Assembly: GCA_003133815.1 (NCBI GenBank)
Contig: PKZR01000334.1
Location: 2,281 to 16,411 of the forward strand
Direction of reading: 5' to 3'
Source of the DNA: Limisphaerales bacterium
GTDB lineage: Bacteria; Verrucomicrobiota; Verrucomicrobiia; Limisphaerales; UBA11358
Length of the DNA: 14,131 bases
This document shows, piece after piece, positions 1 through 6,685 of this stretch. Under the pieces are notes generated by a model. It ran no database searches and was not told the DNA's origin. It worked only from the letters and a program-made list of their open reading frames with translations. How positions within the stretch are numbered: the first letter of the stretch is position 1; each line of letters begins with the position of its first letter. The position numbers and the translations under genes were made by a program.

Positions 1-66
1 ATTGTCGAGCAACCGCTGCGCGTATAGCGCGCCGGTCGCCCCGGTTATGGCCACTAGAATTTTCAA
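1..66 (-). CDS. ubiX: Flavin prenyltransferase UbiX-like, N-terminal fragment (cut by window edge)
   Basis: Reading leftward from a TTG at 66-64, the 22 visible codons give MKILVAITGATGALYAQRLL followed by Asp-Asn. This matches the start of the UbiX/Pad1 family: a beta strand, then the glycine-rich G(A/S)(T/S)GA nucleotide-binding turn and a helix. Family members prenylate FMN with dimethylallyl phosphate to make the prenyl-FMN cofactor of UbiD-type decarboxylases. TTG is chosen because the family begins exactly there; no Shine-Dalgarno sequence is visible. The rest of the gene lies outside the window, so catalytic residues cannot be checked. Another flavoprotein of the same Rossmann-like fold, such as a Dfp/CoaBC-type flavoprotein, is possible but fits the GATGA turn less well. 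Confidence 0.7.
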   Translation of the reverse strand, partial: MKILVAITGATGALYAQRLLDN

Positions 67-171
67 AGTAAATGCAATCGTTCGCTGATAAATTATGGTG
101 TAATCCGCCGCCGCAAACAAGTCGCGTCCGAAACATCTTGAGTCCATTTTCCTGTTCCGCACAATTGGCGC

Positions 172-1281
172 GTGTCAAAATTAACAGGAATCACTTTTTT
201 CGCGCTCGTTTTTCTGGCGGGTTGCTCGACAACTCCGCCTCAATCCCCGCTGGACTGGTCGGAGACCAACGCTGTTGTAAAACCCGTAGTCATCCAGACA
301 AACAAACCGGTTGCGCCATCAGCCCATACAAATTCAACCGTCGCTGTTCACACAAATCCGCCGCCGGTCATTGTTCCAAAGCCCGCGCCTGCTCCGCCGG
401 TCGTGACATGGACTTCGCTCGAGAACTGGGCGACGGAACACAAAACTGGCAAGCCGCACCGGATCACCGATTCGCCGACGACAACTTACGCCATCGCCTC
501 AACCAATGGCGTGATGGTTCTGGGCATCGGCAGCCTCGGTGCGACCTGGAACGGAATTGAAATCAATCTCGGCTTCGCGCCGGAATTCATTGACGGCGAA
601 CTTTTCCTGAACGGGCTTGACTTGAAAAAAAATCTGGAGCCGCTCCTGTGCGCTCCGCCACTGACATTCAGCACCAATCGAATCATCGTGATTGATCCCG
701 GCCACGGCGGCAGCAACACCGGCACGCACAGCGTTTTGGACGGCCACTTTGAAAAGGAATTCACCTTGGACTGGGCCAAACGCCTCAAACCGATGCTCGA
801 AACGAACGGCTGGACGGTTTTCCTCACGCGCACGAGCGACGTGTATGTGACAAATGCGGACCGGGTCACGTTTGCCGAAACTCATCATGCCGATTTGTTC
901 ATCAGCCTGCATTTCAACGCACCCGGCAACAATGATGAAAAAGCCAACGGTCTCGAGACTTATTGCATCACGCCGACAGGAATGCCCTCAACCTTGACCC
1001 GCACTTTCGCCGACCCGTGGTATGAAAATCTGCCGAACAACCATTTTGACGCGCAGAATCTCCAGCTCGCCGTCCGGGTTCAAAGCTCGTTACTGCGCGC
1101 GATTGGCATGGAAGACCGCGGCGTCCGGCGCTCACGATTCGACACGGTGCTACGAGGGCAAAACCGTCCCGCGATTTTAATCGAAGGCGGTTACCTGTCA
1201 AATCCAGCCGAAGCCAAACTGATCGAAAGTGCGGACTACCGCCAAAAACTGGCTGAAGCCCTCGCCGCCGCTCTCAAATGA
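172..1281 (+). CDS. Lipoprotein N-acetylmuramoyl-L-alanine amidase (Amidase_3 family)
   Basis: A 369-residue predicted lipoprotein. The N-terminus is a short hydrophobic signal ending in the lipobox Leu-Ala-Gly-Cys with lipidated Cys18, which implies export and membrane anchoring. Residues 19-85 are a Pro/Thr/Val-rich linker. Residues 85-165 form a small domain I cannot name with certainty; it resembles the copper-amine-oxidase-N-like modules of some amidases. Residues 172-369 are the zinc amidase domain, which cuts the bond between N-acetylmuramic acid and L-Ala in peptidoglycan. The zinc ligands fit His178 (DPGHGG), Glu194 (HFEKEF) and His247 (ISLHFNA), and the catalytic Glu is Glu338 (LIEGGYLSN), so the active site looks complete. 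The start is GTG at 172, directly before the signal sequence. Likely role: cell separation or wall remodelling. It is followed by an inverted repeat and the epimerase gene in the same direction. Confidence 0.9.
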   Translation: MSKLTGITFFALVFLAGCSTTPPQSPLDWSETNAVVKPVVIQTNKPVAPSAHTNSTVAVHTNPPPVIVPKPAPAPPVVTWTSLENWATEHKTGKPHRITDSPTTTYAIASTNGVMVLGIGSLGATWNGIEINLGFAPEFIDGELFLNGLDLKKNLEPLLCAPPLTFSTNRIIVIDPGHGGSNTGTHSVLDGHFEKEFTLDWAKRLKPMLETNGWTVFLTRTSDVYVTNADRVTFAETHHADLFISLHFNAPGNNDEKANGLETYCITPTGMPSTLTRTFADPWYENLPNNHFDAQNLQLAVRVQSSLLRAIGMEDRGVRRSRFDTVLRGQNRPAILIEGGYLSNPAEAKLIESADYRQKLAEALAAALK

Positions 1282-1300
1282 AACCAAACCGTTACTCCGT

Positions 1301-1350
1301 TGAATTGTTGCATCGGGTGCCGATTCATGATTCAACGATGCAACAATTCA
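1301..1350. terminator. 15-bp perfect inverted repeat between the amidase and epimerase genes
   Basis: TGAATTGTTGCATCG at 1301-1315 is the exact reverse complement of 1336-1350, with a 20-nt loop between. It begins 20 nt after the amidase stop and ends 11 nt before the epimerase ATG. No run of T follows the right arm, so it is not a classic intrinsic terminator. It could be an RNA-stabilising or attenuating hairpin, a protein-binding palindrome, or a copy of a dispersed repeat. The loop holds the near-direct repeat GATTCA-TGATTCA. Confidence 0.5.
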
Positions 1351-1361
1351 CGATTTAACGC

Positions 1362-2312
1362 ATGAAACATATTCTCGTCACCGGCGGCGCGGGTTTCATC
1401 GGCTCGCATCTGGTTGAGCGTTTATTAAACGACGGCAAAAGCGTTGTTATTATTGATGATTTCTCGACCGGTAGACTGGAAAACCTTCGGACGGTAAAGA
1501 AAAATCTGCGGCTAAAAATTTACCGCTCAAAAATTTCCGGGTGCAAAGAATTGCCGAAGCTCGCGTCCAATTCGGAATTTATTTTCCATCTTGCGGCGAC
1601 CGTTGGCGTGGAACTGGTGGTCAAATCCGCACTGCACGTTTTGGAATCCAGTTTTCACGAAATGGAAATTTTATTGAAAGCCGCCGCGAAAAATTCCACA
1701 CCGCTGTTGCTTACTTCCACCTCGGAGGTTTATGGCAAGAGCGCCAAGCCGGAGTTCAGCGAGGACGACGATCTGCTCATCGGCCCGCCCGGCCAGTCGC
1801 GCTGGAGTTACGCCTGCTCGAAGCTCACGGACGAATTTCTCTCGCTCGCCTACGCGCGAGAAAAAAACCTGCCCGTTACTATCGCGCGACTGTTCAACAC
1901 CGTCGGACCAAAACAAACCGGACGTTACGGAATGGTTTTGCCGCGCTTCATCGCGTCGGCGAAAAAGAACGAGCCGCTGAAAGTTTTCGGCGACGGCAAG
2001 CAGACACGCTGTTTCTGCCTCGTGAACGACGTGGTGGAAGCGCTGTCGCGTTTGCAAAATCATGAAAAAGCGCGGGGCGAAATTTTCAACATTGGAGGTA
2101 CGGAGGAAATTTCCATGTTCGAACTCGCGCAACTCGTGGTGCAAACGCTTGGCTCGCAATCCCGGATTGAACTGATTCCCTACGACCAAGCTTATGCGCC
2201 GGGCTTTGACGACATGCGCCGCCGCAAGCCGCTGGTGGAAAAACTGGAACGCTTCGTGAAATTCAAACCGCAGACACCTCTGCGCGAAATCATCCTGTTG
2301 ACGGCAGATTGA
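1362..2312 (+). CDS. NAD-dependent nucleotide-sugar epimerase/dehydratase (extended SDR family)
   Basis: A 316-residue protein of usual family length. The Rossmann dinucleotide motif is G8-GA-G11-FI-G14, with an acidic Asp32-Asp33 pair at the end of beta-2 that favours NAD over NADP. The active site has Ser/Thr at 119-121 (STS) and the Tyr150-xxx-Lys154 pair (YACSK). Further family motifs are NTVGP at 179-183 and the substrate-site segment GDGKQTR at 210-216. It most resembles UDP-glucose 4-epimerases and UDP-glucuronate decarboxylases; sequence alone does not settle the substrate. It probably supplies a nucleotide sugar for surface glycans, in keeping with the glycosyltransferases further right. 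The start is ATG at 1362 with no Shine-Dalgarno. Its last 23 bp overlap, tail to tail, the alkyltransferase gene. Confidence 0.88.
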   Translation: MKHILVTGGAGFIGSHLVERLLNDGKSVVIIDDFSTGRLENLRTVKKNLRLKIYRSKISGCKELPKLASNSEFIFHLAATVGVELVVKSALHVLESSFHEMEILLKAAAKNSTPLLLTSTSEVYGKSAKPEFSEDDDLLIGPPGQSRWSYACSKLTDEFLSLAYAREKNLPVTIARLFNTVGPKQTGRYGMVLPRFIASAKKNEPLKVFGDGKQTRCFCLVNDVVEALSRLQNHEKARGEIFNIGGTEEISMFELAQLVVQTLGSQSRIELIPYDQAYAPGFDDMRRRKPLVEKLERFVKFKPQTPLREIILLTAD

Positions 2313-2802
2313 TTCCTTCGCGCTTAAGCAGGCCGCGTTTCCAATCCAAGCCGCCCGAGAAGCCGCCGAGTTTGTTGTTCGCGGCGAGCACGCGATGGCA
2401 CGGAACCAAAATCGGAACCGGATTCGCTCCGCACGCGCCGCCCACGGCGCGAACAGCCTTGGGCCGGCCAATCGCCGTCGCGATTTCGCCGTAACTCTTC
2501 GTTTTGCCTAAAGCAATTTTCCGCAACGCGTTCCAGACACTTTTCTGAAATTCCGTCCCCCCCAGATCCAGCGGCGGAAATTCTTTCGGTTCGTGGCCGG
2601 CCAAAATTTTCTTCAACACAACTTCGGTTACACGGTGCCATTTGCGGATTTCGGCGGGAATCGGTCCGTCTTTGCTGCGCTTCGGCACGACAAGCGCTTT
2701 CTCATTTGGAAAATCCAGTCCTGCAAGACCTTTTTTAGAAAAGCGCGCCAAAAATTTTCCGGCGCGCGTGGAAATTGGCAGTTCGACAAATTGAGCGTTC
2801 AT
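2290..2802 (-). CDS. ogt: Methylated-DNA--protein-cysteine methyltransferase (O6-alkylguanine-DNA alkyltransferase)
   Basis: A 170-residue suicide DNA-repair protein that moves the alkyl group of O6-alkylguanine onto its own cysteine. The acceptor is Cys135 in PCHRV. The helix-turn-helix region is visible as SYGEIATAIGRP (103-114), followed by AVRAVGGACGANP with the helix-flipping Arg118. The C-terminal GGFSGGLDWKRGLLKREG is the usual family ending. There is no N-terminal Ada-type zinc domain, so this is the stand-alone Ogt/MGMT type. The start is ATG at 2802-2800; the frame stays open upstream, but that stretch is basic, unrelated to the family, and lies over the preceding gene. It is the last gene of a leftward operon, 17 nt after the 174-residue membrane protein. 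Its 3' end overlaps the epimerase gene. Confidence 0.93.
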   Translation of the reverse strand: MNAQFVELPISTRAGKFLARFSKKGLAGLDFPNEKALVVPKRSKDGPIPAEIRKWHRVTEVVLKKILAGHEPKEFPPLDLGGTEFQKSVWNALRKIALGKTKSYGEIATAIGRPKAVRAVGGACGANPVPILVPCHRVLAANNKLGGFSGGLDWKRGLLKREGINLPSTG

Positions 2803-2819
2803 TTTAAATTTTTCGCGGT

Positions 2820-3344
2820 TCAGCGGCCGTGGAGCCAGACCAAAAGCGTGCCGAGCAGCAACAGGAACAGGGCGACGGCAAGTACAATGAATCTTCTGCG
2901 AGCAATGCGTTTTTCGTAGCGCATCGGACGCAGGCCGTGGACACCGCCGGCGGCGAGATAATTCACGAGGCGCGGGTTGTTTGTCGTCGGGCCGCGAAAA
3001 TGATTCCGCAGGCGTTCCCATAGTGCGGGCAGATCGTATTTACGAACACCGAGTTCGTTGTAACGGTCGCGCAGGTCGGCCTCTGGTTGGAATGATTTTG
3101 GATTCACTTCCTCAAAAACCGGCTCGTGCAAAATGGGTTTTGGCGCGGGCGGCAGCTCGGATTTTCGCGCGATGGTTTCGCCGTGCGGGATGGCCGTGGA
3201 ACGCAGCTTGGGCGCGGTTGTGCGCTGAATCTGCGAGTCGAGCTTTTTGATCTCGGATTCGAGCGAGGCGATCTGGTCGCCGAGCATGCGGGCGCGTTCG
3301 GAAATCGAGTCAACCTGCTTCGCCTTCTTTTTAACGAAAGCCAT
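2820..3344 (-). CDS. Uncharacterised coiled-coil protein with one C-terminal membrane segment (174 aa)
   Basis: I do not recognise a named family. The 174-residue protein starts with a Lys-rich patch. A predicted coiled coil follows at about 11-41 (heptad pattern in MLGDQIASLESEIKKLDSQI), then a Pro-rich linker (about 50-85). A conserved-looking segment comes next (about 90-140: RYNELGVRKYDLPALW, then NNPRLVNYLAAGGVHGLRPM). A strongly basic stretch KRIARRR precedes a single hydrophobic helix at 152-171, and only LHGR follows. There is no signal peptide, so it looks tail-anchored with the coiled coil in the cytoplasm. The start is ATG at 3344, ten nt after the stop of the 222-residue gene, which has the same architecture. 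A structural partnership at the inner membrane is an inference from this layout. Confidence 0.75.
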   Translation of the reverse strand: MAFVKKKAKQVDSISERARMLGDQIASLESEIKKLDSQIQRTTAPKLRSTAIPHGETIARKSELPPAPKPILHEPVFEEVNPKSFQPEADLRDRYNELGVRKYDLPALWERLRNHFRGPTTNNPRLVNYLAAGGVHGLRPMRYEKRIARRRFIVLAVALFLLLLGTLLVWLHGR

Positions 3345-3354
3345 ACGACAAATC

Positions 3355-4023
3355 TCAATGCCGCAAAAGAATCGCGACGAAAATTCCCAGCGCACCGAGT
3401 GCGACAATCAACAGCGGCCATGTCATCGCCAGACCGATTTTGCAAAGTTCGCCGAAGCTTAAATTGGCGAATGGTGAAACAACCGGTGTCAGCACGGCTT
3501 CGGATTCGGATTTTTTCTGAGCGGATTCGCCGGCGAGAGCGGGCAATTTCAAGCGGGCGGAATTCCATTCCATCCGCGCATTTTCAATCGTCGTCAGTGC
3601 GCGTGTGAGTTCGACATGGAAGTTTTCCTTCGTCCAGCTTTCGTCATGGACGTTCTGTATTTTATTCAGCGCATCGCGGAAATCAGCGATGGTCTTGACC
3701 ATTTGCTCGGCATCGCGGCGGGAATTGAACTCGGCTTCTTCGAGAAGGCCGAGTCCGCGCGTGAGATTGTGGACCATTTCCTGACGGCCGTTTTGAAATT
3801 CGAGCTGGCGACGGCGCAATTCCTCGAGCGAGGCGCGTTCGCGTTCCAAATCCTCCTGCGCGCGTTTCAATTCGGCTAGTTTCTGCTGCGCCTCGACGAC
3901 TTTGCGGTCCACCTCGTCGCGCGTTGGAGCGCGAAGCGGATCGTTGGTTGCCGCGAATGGCGTCGGCGATTTGTGCGCCTGAAAATCCGTGTCAATAAAT
4001 TCGGTCGAGTCGTATTCAGCCAT
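3355..4023 (-). CDS. Uncharacterised coiled-coil protein with one C-terminal membrane segment (222 aa)
   Basis: I recognise no named family. The 222-residue protein has a polar N-terminus (1-35) and a long, highly charged heptad-type coiled coil at about 36-80 (VDRKVVEAQQKLAELKRAQ onward). A second helical part runs at about 95-160, followed by a polar linker. One hydrophobic helix lies at about 197-220 (IGLAMTWPLLIVALGALGI onward), with only Arg-His after it. There is no signal peptide, so a tail-anchored inner-membrane protein facing the cytoplasm is likely. It is the first gene of a leftward operon with the 174-residue protein (10 nt gap) and the DNA alkyltransferase. The ATG at 4023 lies about 100 bp from the divergent glutathione S-transferase-like gene. 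Confidence 0.78.
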   Translation of the reverse strand: MAEYDSTEFIDTDFQAHKSPTPFAATNDPLRAPTRDEVDRKVVEAQQKLAELKRAQEDLERERASLEELRRRQLEFQNGRQEMVHNLTRGLGLLEEAEFNSRRDAEQMVKTIADFRDALNKIQNVHDESWTKENFHVELTRALTTIENARMEWNSARLKLPALAGESAQKKSESEAVLTPVVSPFANLSFGELCKIGLAMTWPLLIVALGALGIFVAILLRH

Positions 4024-4071
4024 GTGGCGACTTTAACGCCGTTACAATTTCGTGTAAAGCGGTGTTTGCAC

Positions 4072-4100
4072 TTGTCAGGGTCGCGGGCGAGTCCTAGATT
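4072..4100 (+). promoter_or_regulatory. Candidate sigma-70-type promoter for the GST-like gene
   Basis: TTGTCA at 4072-4077 (5 of 6 against TTGACA) and TAGATT at 4095-4100 (4 of 6 against TATAAT) are separated by 17 bp and end 27 nt before the ATG at 4128. The 104-bp region between the two divergent genes must carry promoters both ways; I see no equally good pair for the leftward genes. Pattern match only. Confidence 0.35.
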
Positions 4101-4127
4101 ACACGCATCGGCTGGCGATGATTTGAA

Positions 4128-4787
4128 ATGATTGAATTGATTCAGTTTCCGTGGAGTCCTTTCTGCATTGTGCAGAGGCGCATATTGGAATTTTCCGGCG
4201 CGCCCTTCAAAACAACGAACATCCCCAATCAGGACCGATCGCTGGTCTGGAAGCTCACGAAGCAGCGTTATTACGGAGTGCCCGTCATTCGCGACGGCAA
4301 GCACATGATTTTTGAACTCACCGATGATTCACAGGTCATCGCGAAGTATCTCGACGAGGAATTGGAACTGGATTTGTTTCCCGCAAAATGGCGCGGCGTT
4401 CAATCCGTTTTATGGCGGTTCATCGAAAACGACATTAAAGGCGCGACGTTCCGGCTCAATGACATTTATTTCAAGGAAAATGTACCGCCGGCAGAGCAGT
4501 TGCAATTTTTACGCTTTAAGGAACGCAAGTTCGGTCGCGGCTGTATTGACCAATGGCGCAGGGATCAAAAAACCTGGCTCAAGAGGTTGGAGGAATTATT
4601 GATTCCATTTGAAATTATTCTGACGCATCAAATGTTTTTGTTGGATGACCAGCCGCATTTTGTGGATTTCGACTTGTTTGGAATGCTTGGAAACTTTCTC
4701 TACTCCGGCCATTACAAACTGCCGGCACGCCACAAACAAATCCAACAATGGCATCGCCGAATGACGACAATCAAAAAGCAAAAATGA
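4128..4787 (+). CDS. Glutathione S-transferase-like protein
   Basis: A 219-residue protein. The N-terminal thioredoxin-like domain (1-80) has Ser10-Pro-Phe-Cys13 at the active-site turn (PWSPFC), the cis-proline motif GVPVI at about 51-55, and a Glu/Asp-Asp-Ser motif (ELTDDSQVI) where GSTs bind the glutathione gamma-glutamyl group, followed by AKYLDEE. The C-terminal part is helical, as in GSTs, and includes the FVDFDLFG segment that resembles the N-capping box region (S/T-x-x-D) of GST helix 6. Family members conjugate or reduce substrates with glutathione in the cytoplasm. With SPFC it could work as a Ser- or Cys-type enzyme; the substrate is unknown. The start is ATG at 4128, with no Shine-Dalgarno. 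Confidence 0.75.
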   Translation: MIELIQFPWSPFCIVQRRILEFSGAPFKTTNIPNQDRSLVWKLTKQRYYGVPVIRDGKHMIFELTDDSQVIAKYLDEELELDLFPAKWRGVQSVLWRFIENDIKGATFRLNDIYFKENVPPAEQLQFLRFKERKFGRGCIDQWRRDQKTWLKRLEELLIPFEIILTHQMFLLDDQPHFVDFDLFGMLGNFLYSGHYKLPARHKQIQQWHRRMTTIKKQK

Positions 4788-4861
4788 AACCTGCTTGTCA
4801 CCCAAACGTCGCCGTTCCTCAACCCGATTTTGTTTTGCTCTAATTAATTTATACATACCCA

Positions 4862-6175
4862 GTGAAAAATTACATCCTCGACACCAACGTCCTCCTTCAC
4901 GATCCCAACTCACTTCTCAACTTCGATGACAATCACGTCGTTATTCCCATTGAAGTCATAGAGGAGATAGACCGTTTCAAACGCGAGTCGTCCGAACTCG
5001 GCCAGAACGCGCGTCAGGTGTCGCGAATGCTCGACGGCTTCCGTGGCGAAGGCAGCTTGAGCGAGGGCGTGGAATTGCCCAACGGCGGCAAGCTGAAGGT
5101 GGCTTTCCAAAAAAACGGCAATGGCAATGGGGACAGTCACATTGTGAATGGCAACAGCGTGGACAATCGCATTCTGTTGCTCGCTGCCGGAATTCAAAAA
5201 GCGCAGCCGAAAAATCCCACGATTCTTGTTTCAAAGGACATCAATCTCCGTATCAAGGCCGATGCGCTTGGTTTGCAGGCCGAGGATTACGAGAACGACC
5301 GTGTTCACATCCAGGACCTTTACACCGGCATGATTGAACTGTCCGTTGGCCCGGAAAAAATGGCGGCGTTCCGCGCCAACGGGGAACTTGAGGTAAACGG
5401 CGGCAAAAAATATTTCCCGAACGAATTCTGCACGCTCATTGACGAAACAAACCCCAAAAAGGCCGCGCTCACAAAAGTTGACGCGACGGGAACAAAACTC
5501 GTTCCCATCATTGACTGCCGCGAAGGCGTCTGGGGCATCAAGCCGCGCAACCGCGAGCAGCATTACGCCTTCGATGCGCTGCTCGACGACCGTGTGAAGC
5601 TCGTCACGCTCATGGGCAAAGCCGGCACGGGAAAAACCCTGATGGCGATGGCCGCTGGCTTGAAGCGCACCGTGCTTGACCGCGAATTCCGCCGGCTCGT
5701 CGTCGCGCGCCCGACAATTTCCATGGGCAAGGAACTCGGATTCCTCCCCGGCTCGCTCGAGGAAAAACTCGCGCCTTGGATGCAGCCGATCCACGACGCG
5801 CTAGAAATGTTAAGCGACCTGAACATGGGCCACGACCATCGCCGCAGCGGCGACCTCATGCGCAGCGGCGCGATCGTTGTCGAGGCGTTGAGCTACATTC
5901 GCGGGCGCAGCATCGCGAACCAGTTCATGGTTATTGATGAGGCGCAAAACCTGACGCCACTGGAAGCCAAAACCATCATCACACGCTGCGGCAGCGGCAC
6001 GAAAATCATCTTTACCGGCGATCCATATCAGATTGACAATCCGTATGTGGACTCGTCTTCGAACGGATTCAATTACATCGTGAGTCGGTTCCGCGACCAG
6101 GCCATCGCCGCCCACATAGAACTGCAAAAGGGCGAGAGATCCGAACTGGCCGAGCTGGCCGCAAATATTTTGTAG
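4862..6175 (+). CDS. PhoH-like ATPase with N-terminal PIN domain
   Basis: A 437-residue protein of the PhoH2/YlaK type. Residues 1-150 are a PIN nuclease-like domain with the opening strand ILDTNVLLHDP (acidic Asp7), EVIEEIDRFK at about 31-40, DNRIL and SKDINLRIKA. Residues 215-437 are the PhoH P-loop ATPase: Walker A G252-KAGTGK-T259 and Walker B FMVIDEAQN at 355-363. Homologues combine RNA binding or helicase activity with RNase activity; the cellular target is not known. A Gly/Asn-rich stretch (about 82-97) separates parts of the PIN domain. The start is GTG at 4862. It begins right at the family N-terminus and has no Shine-Dalgarno; a TATACA box ends only 6 nt upstream. The next gene rightward encodes a PUR-family RNA/DNA-binding protein. 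Confidence 0.92.
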   Translation: MKNYILDTNVLLHDPNSLLNFDDNHVVIPIEVIEEIDRFKRESSELGQNARQVSRMLDGFRGEGSLSEGVELPNGGKLKVAFQKNGNGNGDSHIVNGNSVDNRILLLAAGIQKAQPKNPTILVSKDINLRIKADALGLQAEDYENDRVHIQDLYTGMIELSVGPEKMAAFRANGELEVNGGKKYFPNEFCTLIDETNPKKAALTKVDATGTKLVPIIDCREGVWGIKPRNREQHYAFDALLDDRVKLVTLMGKAGTGKTLMAMAAGLKRTVLDREFRRLVVARPTISMGKELGFLPGSLEEKLAPWMQPIHDALEMLSDLNMGHDHRRSGDLMRSGAIVVEALSYIRGRSIANQFMVIDEAQNLTPLEAKTIITRCGSGTKIIFTGDPYQIDNPYVDSSSNGFNYIVSRFRDQAIAAHIELQKGERSELAELAANIL

Positions 6176-6189
6176 CGGAAATTGTCCGC
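6175..6189 (+). terminator. Small hairpin overlapping the PhoH stop codon
   Basis: GCGGA (6175-6179) pairs with TCCGC (6185-6189) around an AATTG loop, starting on the last base of the TAG stop (6173-6175). The stem is only 5 bp and no T-run follows, so termination here is uncertain. Confidence 0.25.
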
Positions 6190-6262
6190 AAATTTAGAAC
6201 GCAATCGCAAAAGTGACTTTCCCATGGCCTTTGCCGGGACGATTTATTTTTTATTTTGACGA

Positions 6263-6268
6263 TTGACA
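6263..6268 (+). promoter_or_regulatory. Perfect TTGACA -35-like box upstream of the PUR-family gene
   Basis: The 145-bp region 6176-6320 is AT-rich in its second half and holds an exact TTGACA. At 16-18 bp downstream the sequence is only T-rich (GGATTTTTATTTAG), so no convincing -10 box can be named. It could be the -35 of the promoter for the 6321 gene. Confidence 0.25.
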
Positions 6269-6297
6269 AACCACCGTTCCGGTCGGATTTTTATTTA

Positions 6298-6314
6298 GCT
6301 GGGGAAAAACCAGC
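6298..6314 (+). promoter_or_regulatory. Leader hairpin with purine-rich loop before the PUR-family start
   Basis: GCTGG (6298-6302) pairs with CCAGC (6310-6314) around the loop GGAAAAA, ending 6 nt before the ATG at 6321. The only purine-rich, Shine-Dalgarno-like sequence of the leader (GGGGA) is therefore held in the stem and loop. It could modulate translation, but a 5-bp stem can occur by chance. Confidence 0.3.
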
Positions 6315-6320
6315 GTATTT

Positions 6321-6626
6321 ATGATCTCAAATGAACGACCATCACCATTCGGTCGGCGACCTTATCAGGGTCAAGCAGGCCATGGTTACAGCCAGCCCAA
6401 ACCGCAGATTCAGGAAGACACTCTCAAATCTGGAGAAGTGCAAATCGAGCGCAAGAACTTTGTCTTCACGCTCAAGGAAAATCCGCGCGGGCGTTTTTTG
6501 CGGATCACCGAGGACGTCGGCGGGCGGCGTGACACCATCATTATTCCATCCACCGGCTTGGAAGAGTTCAAAAAGCTCGTGGATGAAATGGTAAAGGCGT
6601 CTAACGAAATCCAGCCGAAAACTTAA
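6321..6626 (+). CDS. PUR-family single-stranded DNA/RNA-binding protein
   Basis: A 101-residue protein. Residues 1-36 are a polar, Pro/Gln/Gly-rich, probably disordered extension. Residues 37-95 form one PUR repeat (beta strands followed by a helix): SGEVQIERKNFVFTLKENP, then GRFLRITEDVGGRR, the strand DTIIIPSTGLEEF and the helix KKLVDEMVKA. Family members, known in Spirochaetes, Bacteroidetes and related groups, bind single-stranded or purine-rich nucleic acids through their beta sheet, usually as dimers. Here it lies 145 bp after the PIN-PhoH gene in the same direction, so a shared role in RNA metabolism is possible. The start is ATG at 6321, the first Met in frame. The stop lies in the left arm of the 6623-6685 inverted repeat. 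Confidence 0.85.
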   Translation: MISNERPSPFGRRPYQGQAGHGYSQPKPQIQEDTLKSGEVQIERKNFVFTLKENPRGRFLRITEDVGGRRDTIIIPSTGLEEFKKLVDEMVKASNEIQPKT

Positions 6627-6685
6627 ATCTTTGCATCATTAATTGGCTAAATCACTACAAGGCTGTGTTCGTTGCAAAGATTTAA
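6623..6685. terminator. Inverted repeat at the junction of two convergent genes, stops in both arms
   Basis: TTAAATCTTTGCA (6623-6635) is the exact reverse complement of 6673-6685; the loop is 37 nt. The TAA of the PUR-family gene (6624-6626) lies in the left arm. The TAA of rsfS, read leftward (6684-6682), sits at the mirrored place in the right arm. A T-rich stretch (CGTTTTAATGATTTTTTC) lies to the right of it, within the rsfS 3' coding end. This suits a bidirectional terminator or RNA-end-protecting hairpin, although the loop is long. Confidence 0.5.

Noticed and set aside
72..560. A 162-codon + strand frame overlapping the amidase start
   Set aside because: Cys/Arg-rich product with no motif; it overlaps the lipoprotein signal and linker of the amidase in another frame.
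2290..2312. Hairpin at the epimerase/alkyltransferase convergent overlap, by analogy with the other two junctions
   Set aside because: Only broken 3-bp pairings (TCA/TGA, CTG/CAG) occur, with mismatches between; not convincing.
2803..3021. N-terminal extension of the alkyltransferase to 243 residues
   Set aside because: The extra residues are Arg/Pro-rich, unrelated to the family, and lie over the coding sequence of the 174-residue membrane protein.
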